This document shows, one piece after another, positions 5,692 to 7,428 of a DNA stretch of 7,428 nt; position 1 is the first letter of the stretch, and each line of letters begins with the position of its first letter. The stretch spans positions 1 to 7,428 of the forward strand of contig QFNK01000085.1 in assembly GCA_003240795.1 (NCBI GenBank), given 5' to 3'. The notes beneath the pieces were generated by a model, which saw only the letters and a program-made list of their open reading frames with translations, did no database searches and was not told the DNA's origin. Source of the stretch: Micavibrio aeruginosavorus. GTDB lineage: Bacteria > Pseudomonadota > Alphaproteobacteria > Micavibrionales > Micavibrionaceae. The position numbers were made by a program, and so were the translations under genes.

Positions 5692-5911
5692 TTAACAACC
5701 CTTTTAAACTTAGCGGCTGGCATCAGCCGTCATTGGTGCGTTTCTCCTAATATAATAATAGGATAAATGTATCAACCGATGCACTCGGTCTTTGGACCGG
5801 GTGGCGGTAGCGCATGTCCAATGCCCGCTCGCGGGCTAAAGGCTACTGCGCCGTTTCTAAGTTTAGCGGTTGTTAACACCCGGTCGCCAGGGGCACCTCT
5901 GGTGATTTTTT
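5692..5911 (+). ncRNA. Candidate structured RNA: sRNA or cis-acting leader of the 5939 gene
   Basis: No protein gene fits here, but nested complementarity is dense. TTAACAACC (5692-5700) pairs with GGTTGTTAA (5868-5876), and TAAACTTAG (5705-5713) with CTAAGTTTA (5857-5865), closing a domain of about 185 nt. Inside lie hairpins CGGCTG/CAGCCG (5714-5729, loop GCAT), TCCTA/TAGGA (5745-5763), CTCGGTC/GACCGGG (5784-5801, loop TTTG), and a stem GGCG-GTAGC/GCTAC-CGCC (5803-5811 with 5842-5852, 2-nt bulge) capped by GCCCG/CGGGC (5823-5836). An alternative closing helix is CAACCG/CGGTTG (5773-5778 with 5867-5872). An intrinsic terminator follows at 5885-5911. A TATTAT at 5649-5654 could be a -10 box, without a clear -35. 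I do not recognise it as tmRNA, 6S, SRP, RNase P or any riboswitch I know. Base pairs were read by eye, without energy calculation. Confidence 0.5.
5885..5911 (+). terminator. Intrinsic terminator in front of the 5939 gene
   Basis: CGCCAGGG (5885-5892) pairs with CTCTGGTG (5897-5904) around a 4-nt loop (8 bp, two G-U pairs), followed by A and six T (5906-5911). It ends 27 nt before the ATG at 5939. It either ends a small RNA made from the 5692 region or acts as an attenuator in the leader of the secreted-protein gene. Confidence 0.65.
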
Positions 5912-5938
5912 CTTGAAAAGAAAAAAGGGGAAACCGCC

Positions 5939-7093
5939 ATGCCGTTTTTTAGAAATTTTTGTTCGTTCTTCTTCCATCGTCATTGCGAGGAGCAAAGCGA
6001 CGCGGCAATCCATCCCGCAGCATGGATTGCTCCGGCTTTGCGTCGCAATGACGGAAAATTATTTGCCGTCATTCTTTTTCTATCTGTGTTCTCCGTCCTT
6101 CCCGCCCACGCGGCCTGCATCAACCCCGTCGGCGACCACGGCGACATGCTCTACAACCGCGATCATACGGTCATGCAGTATTGCAACGGCACCAACTGGG
6201 TCAGCATGGACGCCAGCCGCGCGGGCGGCGGATCGGATAATCTCGGTGACCATACCGCGACCAAAGACCTCGACATGGCCACGCATAAAATCGTCAATGC
6301 CGCCATTCCGACATCCTCCGCCGACGTCACCAACAAGGCCTACGTCGATGCGGCGGTGGCCAGCGCCGCCTCTTCCGGCCAGCAAAGCACAGCCCCGACG
6401 ACCTGCTATTACACGCAAGGCGGAACGTGCGGAAGCGGCTACGTCCAGATGGACGGGACATTCATCGGCGGCGGCTCGTCAAACGTCACGCACATCATTT
6501 GCTGCACGTCCCCCAGTGAGACAAGCGGCGTCGGCATGGACACCAACGGCATCGCGCAGGGCGGCTATTTCGTAATGACGGGACAAACCTATAAAGGCGA
6601 TCTCGGCGGCCTGTCCGGCGCGAACGCCAAGTGCCTGACGGAGCTCCAGACCCATCCGTGGAAAGGCAAGGGCAGCGCGGGGACATTAACCGCGTCCCGC
6701 GTGAAGGCCTTTTTGTGCGACGGTACGGGCTGCAACAACCTGCAACCCTACACGCGCTATCTCTTCGCAAGGTCGCGCGACGTCGGTTCGGGCGGCGCGG
6801 CCATGATTACCAATGATACAGGGCAAGGGCCGAATGATGCTTCCGCATGGCATACTGCCGCCTATTTCGGTAGTAGTGGGTATTGGTGGAGCGGCAGGGA
6901 AGCCGGTACGGCAACGGCCTGGCCGACAACGGGAAGCGGAGCTCATTGCACAAATTGGACGAACGCGACTTCTTCTTATAGCGGGACGCGGGGGCGTCTT
7001 AGCTACACTGATACACAGCGGTGGAATTATAATACTTATCCTTGCACAAACGAGTACTCTCTCATCTGCTTCGTCAACCCGGCGGCGGAATAG
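5939..7093 (+). CDS. Secreted cysteine-rich protein with tail-fibre-like segment and DUF1554/lectin-like C-terminal domain
   Basis: A 384-aa protein exported by the Sec route: hydrophobic core LFAVILFLSVFSVLP (41-55) and cleavage at AHA-A after residue 58. A cysteine pair module follows, with GDMLYN and MQYCNGTNWVSM (60-90). Then comes a stretch like phage tail fibres (GDHTATKDLDM...THKIVNAAIPTSSADVTNKAYVD, 103-137), a Cys-rich linker (156-189), and a C-terminal domain from about 209. The latter starts YFVMTGQTYKGDLGGLSGANAKC and ends with a paired-Cys block (C337, C369, C377), the pattern of DUF1554, a C-type-lectin-like extracellular family. It is probably an adhesin or surface protein. AAGGGG at 5925-5930, 8 nt before the ATG, supports this start. 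A palindromic repeat (5978-6053) supplies residues ~14-38, lengthening the signal peptide with acidic residues. An in-frame TTG at 6038 would give a compact signal peptide (RRNDGK before the core). Codon use changes sharply near 6840. Confidence 0.85.
   Translation: MPFFRNFCSFFFHRHCEEQSDAAIHPAAWIAPALRRNDGKLFAVILFLSVFSVLPAHAACINPVGDHGDMLYNRDHTVMQYCNGTNWVSMDASRAGGGSDNLGDHTATKDLDMATHKIVNAAIPTSSADVTNKAYVDAAVASAASSGQQSTAPTTCYYTQGGTCGSGYVQMDGTFIGGGSSNVTHIICCTSPSETSGVGMDTNGIAQGGYFVMTGQTYKGDLGGLSGANAKCLTELQTHPWKGKGSAGTLTASRVKAFLCDGTGCNNLQPYTRYLFARSRDVGSGGAAMITNDTGQGPNDASAWHTAAYFGSSGYWWSGREAGTATAWPTTGSGAHCTNWTNATSSYSGTRGRLSYTDTQRWNYNTYPCTNEYSLICFVNPAAE
5978..6053 (+). repeat. Palindromic repeat element, copy 2 (76 bp), inside the coding start of the 5939 gene
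   Basis: CGTCATTGCGA (5978-5988) and TCGCAATGACG (6043-6053) are exact reverse complements. Inner pairs are GCAAAGC with GCTTTGC and GCAATCCA with TGGATTGC. The left half matches copy 1 at 5487 almost base for base (CGTCATTGCGAGGAGC, then GCGACGCGGCAATCCATCC). It is read in frame as part of the signal peptide N-region of the secreted protein. Confidence 0.85.
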
Positions 7094-7110
7094 GCGTTAA
7101 GGCTCTTTTG

Positions 7111-7428
7111 TTACGCCGCCGCGGATTTCCGGCCATACCGGATGGCGGTGAGGTAGGCGGTGACCGCGCTGGCCCAGCCCATGTCGAGGGCGTCGGACGT
7201 GATGGCGTGGCCGATGGACACTTCGGCGCAGTCCGGCACGGAGGCGATGAATTTCGCGAGGTTGTCGAGGTTCAGGTCGTGCCCCGCATTGACCTCCAGC
7301 CCGCATCGTACCGCTTCCTTCGCTGTGTCGGCATAGGCGGGGAGGAGGGCGTAGTCCAGGGCGTACGGCCCCGTGTAAAGCTCCACCCTGTCCGCGCCGA
7401 TGCGCGCGGCCTCGCCCGCCATGACGGG
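7111..7428 (-). CDS. pdxJ: Pyridoxine 5'-phosphate synthase PdxJ, C-terminal part (partial)
   Basis: The last 105 codons of pdxJ; the gene's start lies beyond the right edge. PdxJ joins 3-amino-2-oxopropyl phosphate and 1-deoxy-D-xylulose 5-phosphate to make pyridoxine 5'-phosphate, the closing ring step of the DXP-dependent B6 route in the cytoplasm. The visible part runs from PVMAGEAARIGADRVELYTGPYA through LEVNAGHDLNLDNL to VSIGHAITSDALDMG. NAGHDLN carries the conserved active-site histidine, and the glycine-rich NAGH and IGHAI loops hold phosphate in this TIM-barrel enzyme; the length fits the C-terminal ~105 of about 240 residues. It ends with TAA at 7111-7113, 17 bp from the convergent stop of the secreted-protein gene. 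Confidence 0.95.
   Translation of the reverse strand, partial: PVMAGEAARIGADRVELYTGPYALDYALLPAYADTAKEAVRCGLEVNAGHDLNLDNLAKFIASVPDCAEVSIGHAITSDALDMGWASAVTAYLTAIRYGRKSAAA

Noticed and set aside
5281..5766. 161-codon plus frame and minus-strand frames across the repeat island
   Set aside because: The translations are readings of dispersed repeats (for example VIPSDLSAEALAKAEAEG and VIARSRRRRGNPS) with no ribosome site or protein-like composition.
5690..5878. Integron attC-like site, because GCTTAAC at 5690 fits RYYYAAC and faces GTTAACA at 5872
   Set aside because: GTTAACA does not fit GTTRRRY, the enclosed region has several independent hairpins rather than one imperfect arm, and there is no integrase or cassette array.
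7093..7117. Hairpin GGCGT/ACGCC between the convergent ends of the secreted-protein gene and pdxJ
   Set aside because: Only 5 bp with mismatches beyond, overlapping both stop codons and lacking a proper T tract after the stem; too weak to call a terminator.

Overview
This window most likely comes from an alphaproteobacterium. The evidence is a GreB with an acidic N-terminal extension, a standard RecN, a PdxJ of the DXP-dependent vitamin B6 route, high third-position GC in most genes, and 'CGTCATTGCGA...TCGCAATGACG' palindromic repeats. The exact lineage cannot be fixed from the sequence. A secreted protein with 'GDMLYN...MQYCNGTNWV' and DUF1554-like parts recalls Micavibrio-type genomes, but that is only an impression.

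Layout. (1) Positions 1-1231: the 5' end of a GlxA/AraC-type regulator (minus, cut by the window edge), divergent from an alpha/beta hydrolase of the non-heme chloroperoxidase/arylesterase family with a complete Ser-Asp-His triad and a strong intrinsic terminator behind it. (2) Positions 1278-2357 (plus): an unrecognised 231-aa protein with a faint resemblance to OGG/HhH-type DNA glycosylase folds, then a small DUF423 membrane protein. (3) Positions 2354-5136 (minus): recN, an AT-rich one-helix membrane protein of unknown function, and greB, spaced as one transcription unit. greB converges on the DUF423 gene and the two stop codons share one CTAG. (4) Positions 5137-5938: about 800 bp without a credible protein gene. 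It holds a recN promoter candidate, a patchwork of three dispersed repeat families, and then a roughly 220-nt stretch with nested complementary segments ending in an intrinsic terminator just upstream of the next gene. (5) Positions 5939-7093 (plus): a large secreted cysteine-rich protein joining a tail-fibre-like segment to a C-terminal DUF1554/lectin-like domain. (6) Positions 7111-7428 (minus): the C-terminal part of pdxJ.

The conserved genes cover DNA repair (recN), transcript elongation rescue (greB) and pyridoxal phosphate synthesis (pdxJ); they look like ordinary chromosomal background. The unusual part is 5281-7093: a repeat island, a structured RNA candidate with mutually exclusive pairings and a terminator (an sRNA or an attenuating leader), and a surface or secreted protein gene. 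A palindromic repeat copy lies inside that gene's signal-peptide coding region, and its last ~200 bp differ sharply in codon use from the rest.
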